Assembly: GCA_003979035.1 (NCBI GenBank) | Contig: RXOA01000091.1 | Span: forward strand, 1 to 9,363 | Source of the DNA: Candidatus Bipolaricaulota bacterium | GTDB lineage: Bacteria; Bipolaricaulota; Bipolaricaulia; UBA7950; UBA9294 | Direction of reading: 5' to 3' | Length of the DNA: 9,363 nucleotides | Part shown: piece by piece, positions 1 through 7,063 of the stretch | Numbering within the stretch: position 1 is the stretch's first letter | Layout of the letters: each line of letters starts with the position of its first letter | Made by a program: the position numbers and the translations under genes | The notes under the pieces: generated by a model | The model's input: the letters and a program-made list of their open reading frames with translations, nothing else | What the model was told of the DNA's origin: nothing | Databases searched by the model: none

Positions 1-738
1 CCCGGAGACGGCCACTGTTCCACGCTGCTTGCCGGCCATGCCTTTTACGATGCCGCCAAAAAGGCGGGTGCGGTATTCCGCTTCGGTGAGGCGGTCGTCG
101 AGATCGATGTCCGGAACGGCACCGTTGGAGGCGTGAGAACGCCGCGCGGATCGTATCGATCACCGATCGTCATCAACGCCGCTGGGCCCTGGGCAAGACA
201 GGTCGGACTTCTCGTCGGCCACGATCATCCGGTCATCCCGGATTCCCACGAAGGCGGGATTACGGAACCGGTAGCGCCGTTCCTCGACCCGATGGTCGTC
301 GATATCAGCCCCGGTCCGGGCTCCTCCAACTACTATTTCTTCCAGCTGAAGACGGGGCAGGTTGTGTTCTGCATCACTCCGTCTCCGGCCATCCCCGGCG
401 AGGATCGTCGAGAAACGAGCAGCTTCCTTCCGATGGTGGCCAAGCGGATGGTGCAACTGATGCCAAGGCTTGCTCACTTGCGAATTCGACGGACGTGGCG
501 TGGCCTCTACCCGATGACCCCCGACGGCTCGCCGCTCGTCGGCTGGTCGCAAGAGGTCGAAGGGTACTTGATGGCGATCGGGATGTGCGGACAGGGATTC
601 ATGCTTGGGCTGGGCGTCGGCGAACTCCTCGCGCGAATGGTCTCCGAGCGACCTGCTTCCCTGAGCGCAAGCGATCAGGAGATCCTCAAGATCCTGTCAC
701 CGTATCGAGCCTTCGCCTCGACCGAGCTCCTGAAATAG
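1..738 (+). CDS. FAD-dependent oxidoreductase, DAO family (sarcosine oxidase beta-like), C-terminal part
   Basis: The reading frame is open from the first base, so the gene starts before the window; 245 codons and a TAG stop are visible. The protein resembles the C-terminal two thirds of DAO-family flavoenzymes (sarcosine oxidase beta, HcnC-like or proline dehydrogenase beta subunits). These oxidise secondary or N-methyl amino acids and pass electrons to oxygen, a quinone or a partner subunit. Visible landmarks are an early GDG (residues 2-4), the strand 'VINAAGPWA' ending the FAD-binding part (about 57-65), and near the C-terminus 'RTWRGLYPMTPDGSPLVGW' followed by 'GMCGQGFMLGLGVGELLA', where the family normally has a GHGFM-like motif. 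Here that motif reads CGQGFM, so His is replaced by Gln. The N-terminal GxGxxG FAD motif is presumably upstream of the window. No partner subunit is seen downstream. The family call is solid; the substrate is unknown. Confidence 0.88.
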   Translation, partial: PGDGHCSTLLAGHAFYDAAKKAGAVFRFGEAVVEIDVRNGTVGGVRTPRGSYRSPIVINAAGPWARQVGLLVGHDHPVIPDSHEGGITEPVAPFLDPMVVDISPGPGSSNYYFFQLKTGQVVFCITPSPAIPGEDRRETSSFLPMVAKRMVQLMPRLAHLRIRRTWRGLYPMTPDGSPLVGWSQEVEGYLMAIGMCGQGFMLGLGVGELLARMVSERPASLSASDQEILKILSPYRAFASTELLK

Positions 739-771
739 ACGGCGACTCGGCTCCAGATCCCGGCTGTCCGA

Positions 772-801
772 TTGACTCTCACAAGGAAGCTCCTCTACTC
801 T
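772..801 (+). promoter_or_regulatory. Possible sigma70-type promoter for the chelatase-like gene
   Basis: TTGACT at 772-777 matches the -35 consensus at five of six positions. After an 18-nt spacer, TACTCT at 796-801 keeps the key first T, second A and last T of the -10 box. Transcription would start near 808, inside the 119-bp gap between the oxidoreductase and the next gene. I see no clear terminator in this gap, so read-through from upstream is also possible. This is inferred from consensus only. Confidence 0.35.
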
Positions 802-808
802 CATGAGA

Positions 809-824
809 ATCCGCGTTGGCGGAT
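809..824 (+). other. Short hairpin in the leader before the chelatase-like gene
   Basis: ATCCGC (809-814), loop GTTG and GCGGAT (819-824) form a perfect 6-bp stem. It lies between the proposed transcription start and the strong ribosome binding site AAAGGAGG (840-847). No T-run follows, so it is not a terminator. It may be a 5' stabilising hairpin or chance; a 6-bp stem is weak evidence on its own. Confidence 0.25.
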
Positions 825-857
825 CGCTGAAAATCGCATAAAGGAGGCGCTTCAACG

Positions 858-2090
858 ATGCTGTGGCTTGTGTTCCGCTGGCTGATTCTTGGGCTGCTTT
901 CGGTATCGCTTGGCAACTTCATCGTCTCCTATCTGACAAGCCATCCGCTGCGGATGAGCCTCTACTTGACGCTCGGCTGGATCAGCCTGACCGGGATGGT
1001 CTCCCTACTCGCGATCACATTCCGCGGCTGGTGGCTCGGAGCCGCAGCCATTGCTTCGCTGGCATTGCTCACGTGCGGGTATTGGACCGCCGCGAAGCGG
1101 GTCCTCGAACGGGATGACCCACGGGGTGTCCCCGACCGGTTGCGTTCTCCCGGGGATCCGGGCGAAGGACATACAGCCGTGATCTACTTCACACACGGTG
1201 AACCGCAGACGTACGATCCGATCGGATGGATCAACCAGTTCAGAGAATTCGATGAACAGCAGATTCGGTTTGTCCCCTTTTTCGTGCGGCCTCTGTTCCT
1301 GCACAAGCTTCGAGGCGCCTATCTGAAGGTTGGAGGAAGCAACCATCGTCGCGTTCACACAGACATGATGGCAAGCCTCGAGGCGGCGTTCCGGCGAGAT
1401 GGCGACGATCGTCTTCGGTTCTACCTCTCGTTCCTCGACGACGAGCCACGTCCCGATGCCGCCGTCATCCAGGCACTCAACGACGGCGCCAGCAAGATCA
1501 TTCTTGCCGAAGTGTTCCTGACAATTTCCAACCACACTGCGGAAGGCGAGCATCTGGTCGATGCACTGCGTGTCGAGGAACAGTTCGGCGTGTCGATCAA
1601 GCGGACAGGCCCGCTTTGGGACTCGGCCTTGTTGCGGCGCATGTTTGTCGCCCGCGTCAATGATCATCTTGACGGTGCGGACAAGGCCAGCACCGCGATC
1701 CTCCTGGTCGGACACGGCCAACCTGACGAGTGGGACATCGAGTGGGGCACGGAGACATCCCAGGAGGTGGCGTTTCGTCAAGCCGTCCTCGACTTGCTGG
1801 TCGACGACGGATTCTCTCCGGAATTGGTTGGCCTGGCCTGGATGGAATTCAAGAGCCCCAAGCCGGCCGAGTGCGTTGAAACATTCGCCAGTCGCGGCGC
1901 AAAGCGCGTGCTGTACTTCTCCGCGGCGATCAGCGCCGACTCGATTCATAGCCAGTTCGACGTTCCCAAGCTTATCGATGAGGCGGTGGTGCCGGCCGGG
2001 ATCGAGCGGATCAACCTCGGCGCCTGGAACAACGACCCGCTTGTGATCCAAGCGATCAAGGAGCGGATCGAGGAGCAGATGACTCCATGA
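858..2090 (+). CDS. Membrane-anchored ferrochelatase/cobaltochelatase-like protein
   Basis: A 410-residue protein starting at ATG, with a near-perfect Shine-Dalgarno AAAGGAGG at 840-847, 10 nt upstream. The N-terminus has three predicted membrane helices (about 4-26, 34-54, 57-77). A polar linker follows, then a domain from about 106 to the end that resembles class II chelatases (HemH ferrochelatase, CbiX/CbiK), which insert a metal into tetrapyrroles. Both halves of the domain begin with a beta-strand ending in His-Gly: 'VIYFTHGEP' (108-116) and 'ILLVGHGQP' (281-289). The segment 'RVLYFSAAISADSIHSQFDV' (350-369) sits where ferrochelatases have a 'P-x-x-F-x-S-D-H-x-E-T' motif, but the catalytic Glu position appears to be His or Ser. 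No haem-synthesis gene is nearby; the next gene, 43 bp on, encodes a PlsY-like membrane protein and is probably co-transcribed. The fold assignment is an inference from motif pattern. It may be a chelatase for another tetrapyrrole, a metal-binding protein or a non-catalytic homologue. Confidence 0.7.
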   Translation: MLWLVFRWLILGLLSVSLGNFIVSYLTSHPLRMSLYLTLGWISLTGMVSLLAITFRGWWLGAAAIASLALLTCGYWTAAKRVLERDDPRGVPDRLRSPGDPGEGHTAVIYFTHGEPQTYDPIGWINQFREFDEQQIRFVPFFVRPLFLHKLRGAYLKVGGSNHRRVHTDMMASLEAAFRRDGDDRLRFYLSFLDDEPRPDAAVIQALNDGASKIILAEVFLTISNHTAEGEHLVDALRVEEQFGVSIKRTGPLWDSALLRRMFVARVNDHLDGADKASTAILLVGHGQPDEWDIEWGTETSQEVAFRQAVLDLLVDDGFSPELVGLAWMEFKSPKPAECVETFASRGAKRVLYFSAAISADSIHSQFDVPKLIDEAVVPAGIERINLGAWNNDPLVIQAIKERIEEQMTP

Positions 2091-2122
2091 CCTGCACCCA
2101 TCGGCGGAAAGACGCTCCCTGC

Positions 2123-2127
2123 GAGGG
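2123..2127 (+). promoter_or_regulatory. Ribosome binding site supporting a TTG start
   Basis: GAGGG lies 6 nt before the TTG at 2134. The frame is open back to a TGA at 2080-2082, but no ATG or GTG in that stretch gives a better start. This Shine-Dalgarno-like sequence is the reason for choosing TTG. Confidence 0.55.
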
Positions 2128-2133
2128 ATACGA

Positions 2134-2877
2134 TTGAGTTGGCCGTTCGCGATCCTTGCGGCGGTGTGCGGGTACTTCATCGGATCGATCTCGTTTGCCA
2201 CCATCGTGGGACGCATCCTCGGACGTGGCGCCCCGCTTGAGCCGATCAAGATGCCAATCCCGGAAAGCGATAGGGCACTGTTATCGGACGCCGTCAGCGC
2301 AACCACGATAAGGCTGCAATACGGGGCTCGATTCGGGTGTCTCACAAGCGTGCTCGACATGGCCAAGGCAGCGGCTGTCACCTTGGGGGTCAAGCTTCTC
2401 GCTCCCGAGCAGCCTCTGTTTCTGGTCGCGGCCGGGATGACGGTCGTGGGGCACATTTGGCCGTTCCAGTTGCGATTTCGCGGAGGGCGCGGTCAGTCCC
2501 CGATCATTGGCAGCTTGTTCGTCATCGATTGGCCTTCGGCGTTGATCGTGTTTCCCGCAGCGCAAATCCTCGGCGTGCTGACCCGCACTCGCCCCTACAC
2601 GGCGCGTTTCGGCCCCGAAGCGCTTCTGACGGCGTGGTTCTGGTACCGGTTCGCCAGTCTGCCTCATGTCCTGTTCGCCGCCGGGCTGTTTGTCGTCCGC
2701 TTGCTGGCCATGCGGCGCGAGATCGCTCAGTTTCACCGACTTCGGAAGCAGGGCAATCTCCGCTCACTCGCAGATGAATTCGCGTTTCTTGACGGATCTT
2801 CAAGGATTCGTCTGTTCGTCGAGCGCCTTACCCCTCGATGGAGCTCGCGGCGGCGCTCGGTTTCGAAGAGAGACTGA
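2134..2877 (+). CDS. Divergent PlsY-like glycerol-3-phosphate acyltransferase family membrane protein
   Basis: A 247-residue integral membrane protein. PlsY enzymes transfer acyl groups from acyl-phosphate to glycerol-3-phosphate, the first step of bacterial phospholipid synthesis. Two family motifs are easy to see: motif 1 'GYFIGSISF' (13-21; usual GSIPF) and motif 3 'GHIWPFQLRFRGGRG' (106-120; usual GHxxPxFLxFxGGKG). Motif 2 is poor: the usual GSGNxGATNxxRxxG is reduced to 'SATTIRLQYG' (55-64), and the GSGN portion is not recognisable after 'KMPIPESDRALL'. Helices are likely near 5-25, 68-90, 95-110, 121-150 and 163-192. After them comes a basic, soluble C-terminal tail of about 55 residues, longer than usual for a family whose members are often about 200 residues. 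The start is TTG. The last 50 bp overlap the convergent PEP-utilising enzyme gene. The weak motif 2 suggests an altered substrate or lost activity. Family membership is likely; a housekeeping PlsY role is not assured. Confidence 0.72.
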   Translation: MSWPFAILAAVCGYFIGSISFATIVGRILGRGAPLEPIKMPIPESDRALLSDAVSATTIRLQYGARFGCLTSVLDMAKAAAVTLGVKLLAPEQPLFLVAAGMTVVGHIWPFQLRFRGGRGQSPIIGSLFVIDWPSALIVFPAAQILGVLTRTRPYTARFGPEALLTAWFWYRFASLPHVLFAAGLFVVRLLAMRREIAQFHRLRKQGNLRSLADEFAFLDGSSRIRLFVERLTPRWSSRRRSVSKRD

Positions 2878-5167
2878 TCGTTCCTGCGCTTCCATCGACG
2901 ATCACCCAAGCGCCATCGGGGATGGTTTGAGCGCGTGCTACAGAAACCACAGCCGGTATCCCGCGTTCGCGCGCGACAATCGCGCTGTGAGACAGAAGCC
3001 CGCCAGATTCGGCCACAATCGCGGATGCCTTGTCCAGAAGGGGCATCCATCCGATGTCCGAATGGGAGATGACAAGAACGTCTTCCGGTTGCACGCGATC
3101 GAATTCTTCCACGCTCCGGACAACGCGTGCCTTCCCTTCATAGAAGCCACGGGATGCCGCGACCCCGTGCAGGACCTCTTCCGTCGGGCGATCCGCACGG
3201 AATTCGGGAACCTGTTCCCCATACACAACTTCCGGCAAGTCCGCGCCCCCGGCCAGGCGCATCTCGTCCTGCCGATCGGTGATTCGGCCCTGAACGACGC
3301 TCGCAGGCAGTTCGCCCCGGGTCACGGCACGGATCTCATCGTAGGTGATGAAGAAGATGTCCGCCGGAGCCTGCAACATGCCTTCCTGTTGCAGTCGTCG
3401 TCCCAGTTCTAGGAAGGCACGCCGCAGAATCGCATGCCCCCGGCTGAAGAGTGCTCCCACACGATCTCGATCGAAACGCGCTCTCGTCTCCTTTGCGGCC
3501 AGTCGCCGAATTCGGCGAGACCACTTGGTCGTCTCTCGGCTTGCGCCGTTAGGATCGGCACATCGAGCCCGGGTCTCACCGGACGCAAGCATGTTCACGA
3601 CCAGCGTCGGGTTCTCTCTCCACGTTTCAGCCGAGAAGTCGTTGCCACGATCGCTCAGGTAGCCAAACCGCTCTAGGAAGCGCTCCAGTTCCAACAGGAA
3701 TCGGAATGCGCCTCCCTCGCGGTTGCCGTCGGTCGACGCCCTTCCCGTCCCCGTTTCGCGAAGCCGTGTGCGCGTGTCTTCCGGAAGGGACAAGAACAGC
3801 GCTCTCAGTTTGAACAGACTCTTCGATGGATCGACCCCCTCGTCCGCCGCGCCGGAAGCAACGATGTCCACTGCCTCCGCCGGCACCCGTTTCCTCGCCA
3901 GTCCCCGCGTCACGAATCGATGAATTGCCGCGTGGCGAAGCATGGAGACAATCCGGTAGTACGCGATGTCCTGCATCATGGCCAGCAAGCAGTCGATTTC
4001 CTCCAGCGCACGCTGCGTCTTCTCGGCAGAGAACCCGGCTGCCTCCCGGCGCTGCAATGCCTGCTCGGTCGGCGGGAGCCACCGTGCGAAGTGGCGCCTG
4101 AATCGCAAATGGCGCACGGCGAATCCGGTCAGACGAGGGATATGTCGCAGCATCCCGATCGTCATCCAATGGGCGCGCTGCGGCGGCCCGCTTGGAGCGT
4201 TGAATCCCATCATCGCCTCGAGAACGTCCCGGCGTAACCCGGCTTGGGCAAAGAGCTCTCCCATCCTGCCCATGTTGAAATATGCGCGGCAGCCAATCCG
4301 CCTGGCAAGCCTCTCCGGCTCCATGTCAATCCGGCCGATGATCTCCTCAAGCAAGTTCAACCATGCTCGATTCACCATCGGAACGTTCACGGACCACACC
4401 AGCGGCATGATCAGCCCCGGCAGGAATTCCTTCGACATCCGGCTGGAGTAGACATCGGGGCTCTGCAGCGCGCTGATGGGGCGGAGCTGAAGCCAGTAGA
4501 GCTTCGCTCCATCCACCGCCCATTCCAGGTCGATCGGGACCCCGACCGCCTTCTCCCATCGCCTCGCCATGGCGGCAATGTCTTGCAGGACGTCCGCTCC
4601 GACCGCGACCGCCGCAGACGACTCGATGGCATCGCCCTCGGCCACCATCCACCGTTCGGGCGAAGCAAGGCCGCTTGTCAGCACTTCGCCTGTACCGGAC
4701 ACCGCTTCAATCATGACCTCTTCCGCGCCGGTGATCGGGTTCCGGCTGAACGCGATCCCGGACACCTGGGCGTCGACCATCTCCTGCACCATCACGGCCA
4801 TCCGTACCGTGTCTCCACCCCGTGCTGCCGACTCCCAGACAGTTCTGACGGCGGTGATCAGCCGATCGACTCCTTGAACGCGGAGGATGCTGTCGAACCG
4901 GCCGGCGAAGCTTCTGCGTGAGCCATCTTCGATATCCGCCGATGAGCGAACAGCGTACTCCCTGTTCGGATCGAGCCGTCGTGAAAGATCGTCGCGCACA
5001 GCCTGTTCCACGTGTCGATCCCCGCGCATCCACGCCGCATGCGCACGCCAGTCACAGACCCAAGTTCGTGGAATGCGGGCTCCCAGAGAGGCGAGCGTCT
5101 GTAGCTGCCGAGCCTTCCCGCCGATGCGCCGACTTCCGCCCGATCTCAACTCTCGCACATAGCTCAT
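2828..5167 (-). CDS. PEP synthase / rifampicin phosphotransferase-like enzyme
   Basis: A 779-residue enzyme with the ATP-grasp, middle and swivelling-His layout of PEP synthases, PPDK and rifampicin phosphotransferases. These enzymes move a phosphate from ATP through a histidine to pyruvate or another acceptor. The N-terminal ATP-grasp domain has 'GGKARQL' (16-22), 'VRSSADIEDG' (73-82), 'VSGIAFSRNP' (135-144) and 'DLEWAVDG' plus 'YWLQLRPI' (213-231). The middle segment, about 240-660, opens with 'EFLPGLIMPLVWSV' (247-260), resembling the start of the substrate domain in rifampicin phosphotransferase. The C-terminal domain has 'GGLLSHSAIVARERGIPAV' with the phospho-acceptor His near 727. I see no separate PEP/pyruvate TIM-barrel, which argues against a classical PEP synthase. 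ATG at 5167 is preferred because AGGCGG lies 9 nt upstream and the protein then starts like its family. The ATGs at 5173, 5206 and 5239 are possible but would add a basic stretch. The gene is monocistronic here; its substrate is unknown. Confidence 0.88.
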   Translation of the reverse strand: MSYVRELRSGGSRRIGGKARQLQTLASLGARIPRTWVCDWRAHAAWMRGDRHVEQAVRDDLSRRLDPNREYAVRSSADIEDGSRRSFAGRFDSILRVQGVDRLITAVRTVWESAARGGDTVRMAVMVQEMVDAQVSGIAFSRNPITGAEEVMIEAVSGTGEVLTSGLASPERWMVAEGDAIESSAAVAVGADVLQDIAAMARRWEKAVGVPIDLEWAVDGAKLYWLQLRPISALQSPDVYSSRMSKEFLPGLIMPLVWSVNVPMVNRAWLNLLEEIIGRIDMEPERLARRIGCRAYFNMGRMGELFAQAGLRRDVLEAMMGFNAPSGPPQRAHWMTIGMLRHIPRLTGFAVRHLRFRRHFARWLPPTEQALQRREAAGFSAEKTQRALEEIDCLLAMMQDIAYYRIVSMLRHAAIHRFVTRGLARKRVPAEAVDIVASGAADEGVDPSKSLFKLRALFLSLPEDTRTRLRETGTGRASTDGNREGGAFRFLLELERFLERFGYLSDRGNDFSAETWRENPTLVVNMLASGETRARCADPNGASRETTKWSRRIRRLAAKETRARFDRDRVGALFSRGHAILRRAFLELGRRLQQEGMLQAPADIFFITYDEIRAVTRGELPASVVQGRITDRQDEMRLAGGADLPEVVYGEQVPEFRADRPTEEVLHGVAASRGFYEGKARVVRSVEEFDRVQPEDVLVISHSDIGWMPLLDKASAIVAESGGLLSHSAIVARERGIPAVVSVARAQTIPDGAWVIVDGSAGTISLSSKPSAAASSIEG

Positions 5168-5263
5168 GGTCATTCGCCGCCTGCTTCGCCGTTTCTTCCC
5201 CAGCATGCGGATATCCGCGACAAAGGCAACTCCAAGCATGAGCGGTGGCGGAGTCCTCTACCA

Positions 5264-5272
5264 CCCCCCCCC
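5264..5272. repeat. Homopolymer tract of nine C
   Basis: Nine consecutive C (nine G on the - strand) lie in the divergent intergenic region, about 95 bp upstream of the preferred start of the PEP-utilising enzyme. Such tracts are prone to slippage during replication and to sequencing error. Its distance from any recognisable promoter box is uncertain, so an effect on expression is only a possibility. Confidence 0.6.
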
Positions 5273-5292
5273 GGCAATCGCTGCTGCAAGAT

Positions 5293-5317
5293 GCCGGGAC
5301 CCCGCAGGGGTTCCGGC
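5293..5317. other. Strong 11-bp hairpin in the divergent intergenic region
   Basis: The arms GCCGGGACCCC (5293-5303) and GGGGTTCCGGC (5307-5317) pair over 11 positions with one G-T pair, around the 3-nt loop GCA. Neither strand has a T-run after the stem, so it does not look like a rho-independent terminator. It would lie in the leader of either divergent transcript: the PEP-utilising enzyme (-) or the decayed secreted gene (+). Confidence 0.55.
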
Positions 5318-5318
5318 C

Positions 5319-5351
5319 AGCGGAGCGGAGATCGCCGCGGGTCGCTCCGCT
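5319..5351. other. Second hairpin, 9-bp stem with 15-nt loop
   Basis: AGCGGAGCG (5319-5327) pairs perfectly with CGCTCCGCT (5343-5351). It begins 2 nt after the previous hairpin, so the two form a tandem structured element of about 59 bp just upstream of the decayed secreted-protein gene. Possible roles are a leader structure, an operator or a protein binding site. I do not recognise a known riboswitch or ncRNA. Confidence 0.45.
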
Positions 5352-5390
5352 CTGCTCATGCCTGTCCTTTGCTTTCATCGAGGTGAATAG

Positions 5391-6767
5391 GTGATCTCTC
5401 CACGAACGAACCGGTCTCCCGCGTTGCCCTTGCTTGCCATCGTTTTCCTGGTCCCGCAGCGCCTGCCGGCAGCGGACTTCGATTCCTGCAACCTGATGCC
5501 GTAGCGCTACGGTGCGATCGCCCGGGTCGGGGAGATGCCCCACGGAGACGTCGCATCATCGTTTGCTTTCGTCGCCGCTGCAGCCGTCGAGGACGTCTTC
5601 AAGTTCTGGCAATGCGAACCTCCCGCTCCGTCAACGTTGGATCCGTTCACGAACGGTCAGTGACGGGCCGTCCGAATACCTGCCTGCGGAGCAGGGCGAC
5701 CCGTTCTCCCTCATGATTCGAATCCACAATCCGGATGAGGATGCCTGGTGTGAGGTTTTCTCGGATGGAAGGAGGGTTTCCGACTCCGCCGCGGATTTCA
5801 GCCTGTACCTGCCTCCGCTGCAGTGGCGGAAGCAGGACACGCGACCGCTTCCGGTCGTCGTCTTCCCGATTCCCAAGCGATGGAAACCGCCACCGGCAAG
5901 TCCCCGGTCTCGGCCCGGTTCGCACCGAATTCCTCGATCACGTGGCACTGGGATCCAATCGATTCACGGTTCGCTGCTCCGCTGAACATCACCTTGTCCC
6001 TCAGTGACAAGGAACCTGGTGCTTCGTGCGGACTTCTCTGCCATGAAATCGCCCACGGGTTCCTGTCTCTGGCCACGGATCCATCCGCTGACGAGGCCCG
6101 CTCCAGCCCGCCCCCACTGGCTCTCGAGGGGGGCGCCGAATTCACCGCCACATCGCTTGACGGCTCGACCCGCCTGGCAGCCCATCTGCCGCGGCTGGGG
6201 CGAGCATCTCGGCTCGTTCTGCGTCGGCGGAGGGATCCTCTGCCCTATCGGCACGGGCTTCTTCGCCGACCTTGACGAATCCATGACAAGAACCGACCTG
6301 TGTCAGCCGGCGTATTCTCTCCGAACCGATTGGAGCGCTCAATTCGAGACAGACAACAACGGATGGCGACGATGGACACAGACTCTTCCGGCTGCCGACA
6401 ATGAAGAGGCGTTGATCCTTGCCGCAGTCCAACATCTTTCCACTTGTGGAGCATGCTGGCGCCCGTCCTTCCCGACCGAGCTTGCCGAAATCGAGGCGTT
6501 CTTGGAATTGGCCGAGCAAAGCATGACCCCGCTCCCGAAGAGGACGTCCGGGACAAGCTTGTCGTTCGGGAGCCAACCTTCCACCGAATGCGCATGCCGC
6601 CATCTCGGCGAGCGCGGGCGAATCCTTGTCGATCGCGTCAAGCCGAAGTTCCTGCTCGCCCGGCTCGATGATGATTGGGCAACCTATCGGGATTGGAAAT
6701 CACAGGCACCGGTGGGCTCATCGCCGACAGATCGGCCAGCGGCTCCGAATCGGAAGAGGAAGGATGA
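5391..6767 (+). pseudogene. Decayed secreted HExxH (gluzincin-like) metallopeptidase gene
   Basis: The remains begin with GTG at 5391 behind GAGGTGA (5380-5386). The next 37 codons encode a Sec-type signal peptide (hydrophobic 'ALPLLAIVFLV', likely cleavage near 'LPAA'). An in-frame TAG follows at 5502-5504, and coding-like sequence resumes in the same frame after it. The plausible frame then jumps near 5640-5660 ('PSEYLPAEQGDPFSLMIRIH'), again near 5870-5890, near 6155-6185, near 6525-6540, around 6595-6620 and near 6670. It ends at a TGA (6765-6767) after an acidic 'SGSESEEEG' tail. One segment encodes CHEIAHGF (HEIAH at 6042-6056), and 28 residues after the first His comes 'LEGGAEF' with Glu at 6126-6128. 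That is the HExxH...E pattern of peptidase MA-type zinc proteases. The original protein would have had about 450 residues. Neighbouring genes are intact, which favours true decay over poor sequence, but indel errors cannot be excluded. The exact lesions and the 3' end are approximate. Confidence 0.55.
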
Positions 6768-7062
6768 CCCAATCTCACAGCGTGCGGTTCGAGTCGCTCG
6801 CCGCTCGGATGTCGACTCGCGGCCGAACGGACGGGATCTGCTCATCTCTGCCGACGTGGCACGCGGTCGTCTCTGCCGCCCAGATGGGCCCGACGGACGA
6901 GGCTGCGCGCCGTACGGGTGGCAGGCTCCAATTGCCCCATTCGGAGCAGGCGCCACTCGTTGAGACGGCGAGGTCCGAACATCGCCGCTTGCGTGATCGA
7001 TCGAAGATCCGTGCCCACGGCCATCGATCGCCGCGGAACCCTCCGCGGCGAGGACACAGGGG
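6768..7062. other. About 295 bp with no supportable gene
   Basis: Several frames are open here only because the GC is high. None has a start with a ribosome binding site, a recognisable motif or consistent coding character. The + strand frame around 6764-6960 has mildly coding-like wobble bases, but its ATG directly abuts the AGGAAGG with no spacing. The stretch may be further decayed sequence belonging to the pseudogene on its left. Its right end holds the inverted repeat at 7028-7051. Confidence 0.4.
7028..7051. other. Perfect 9-bp inverted repeat upstream of the exporter operon promoter
   Basis: TCGCCGCGG (7028-7036) and CCGCGGCGA (7043-7051) are perfect inverse complements around the 6-nt spacer AACCCT. 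The repeat ends 12 bp before the proposed -35 box at 7064. No T-run follows, so a classic terminator is unlikely. It could be an operator for a dimeric regulator of the downstream operon, or a barrier to transcription from the left. Confidence 0.45.
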
Positions 7063-7063
7063 G

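Noticed and set aside
1005..2456. A long open frame on the - strand (483 codons) across the chelatase-like gene
   Set aside because: It lies opposite two well-supported + strand genes, has no recognisable motif or good start, and its composition is that of a GC-rich antisense shadow.
5293..5351. Rho-independent terminator at the tandem hairpins
   Set aside because: No T-run follows the stems on either strand, and the site lies upstream of two divergent genes, not downstream of one.
6142..6603. A 153-codon - strand frame in the decayed region
   Set aside because: It has no motif or ribosome binding site. The + strand carries the signal peptide and metal-site features instead.
5391..6767. Programmed frameshifting as the explanation for the frame changes
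   Set aside because: About six frame changes plus a nonsense codon are needed, and I see no slippery heptamer with a following structure at the jumps. Decay or sequencing indels are simpler.
6004..6963. A 319-codon + strand frame taken as one intact gene
   Set aside because: Its first 55 or so codons run out of frame across the HEIAH segment, and its last 65 or so codons look non-coding. Only the middle fits a protein, so it is better read as part of the decayed secreted gene.
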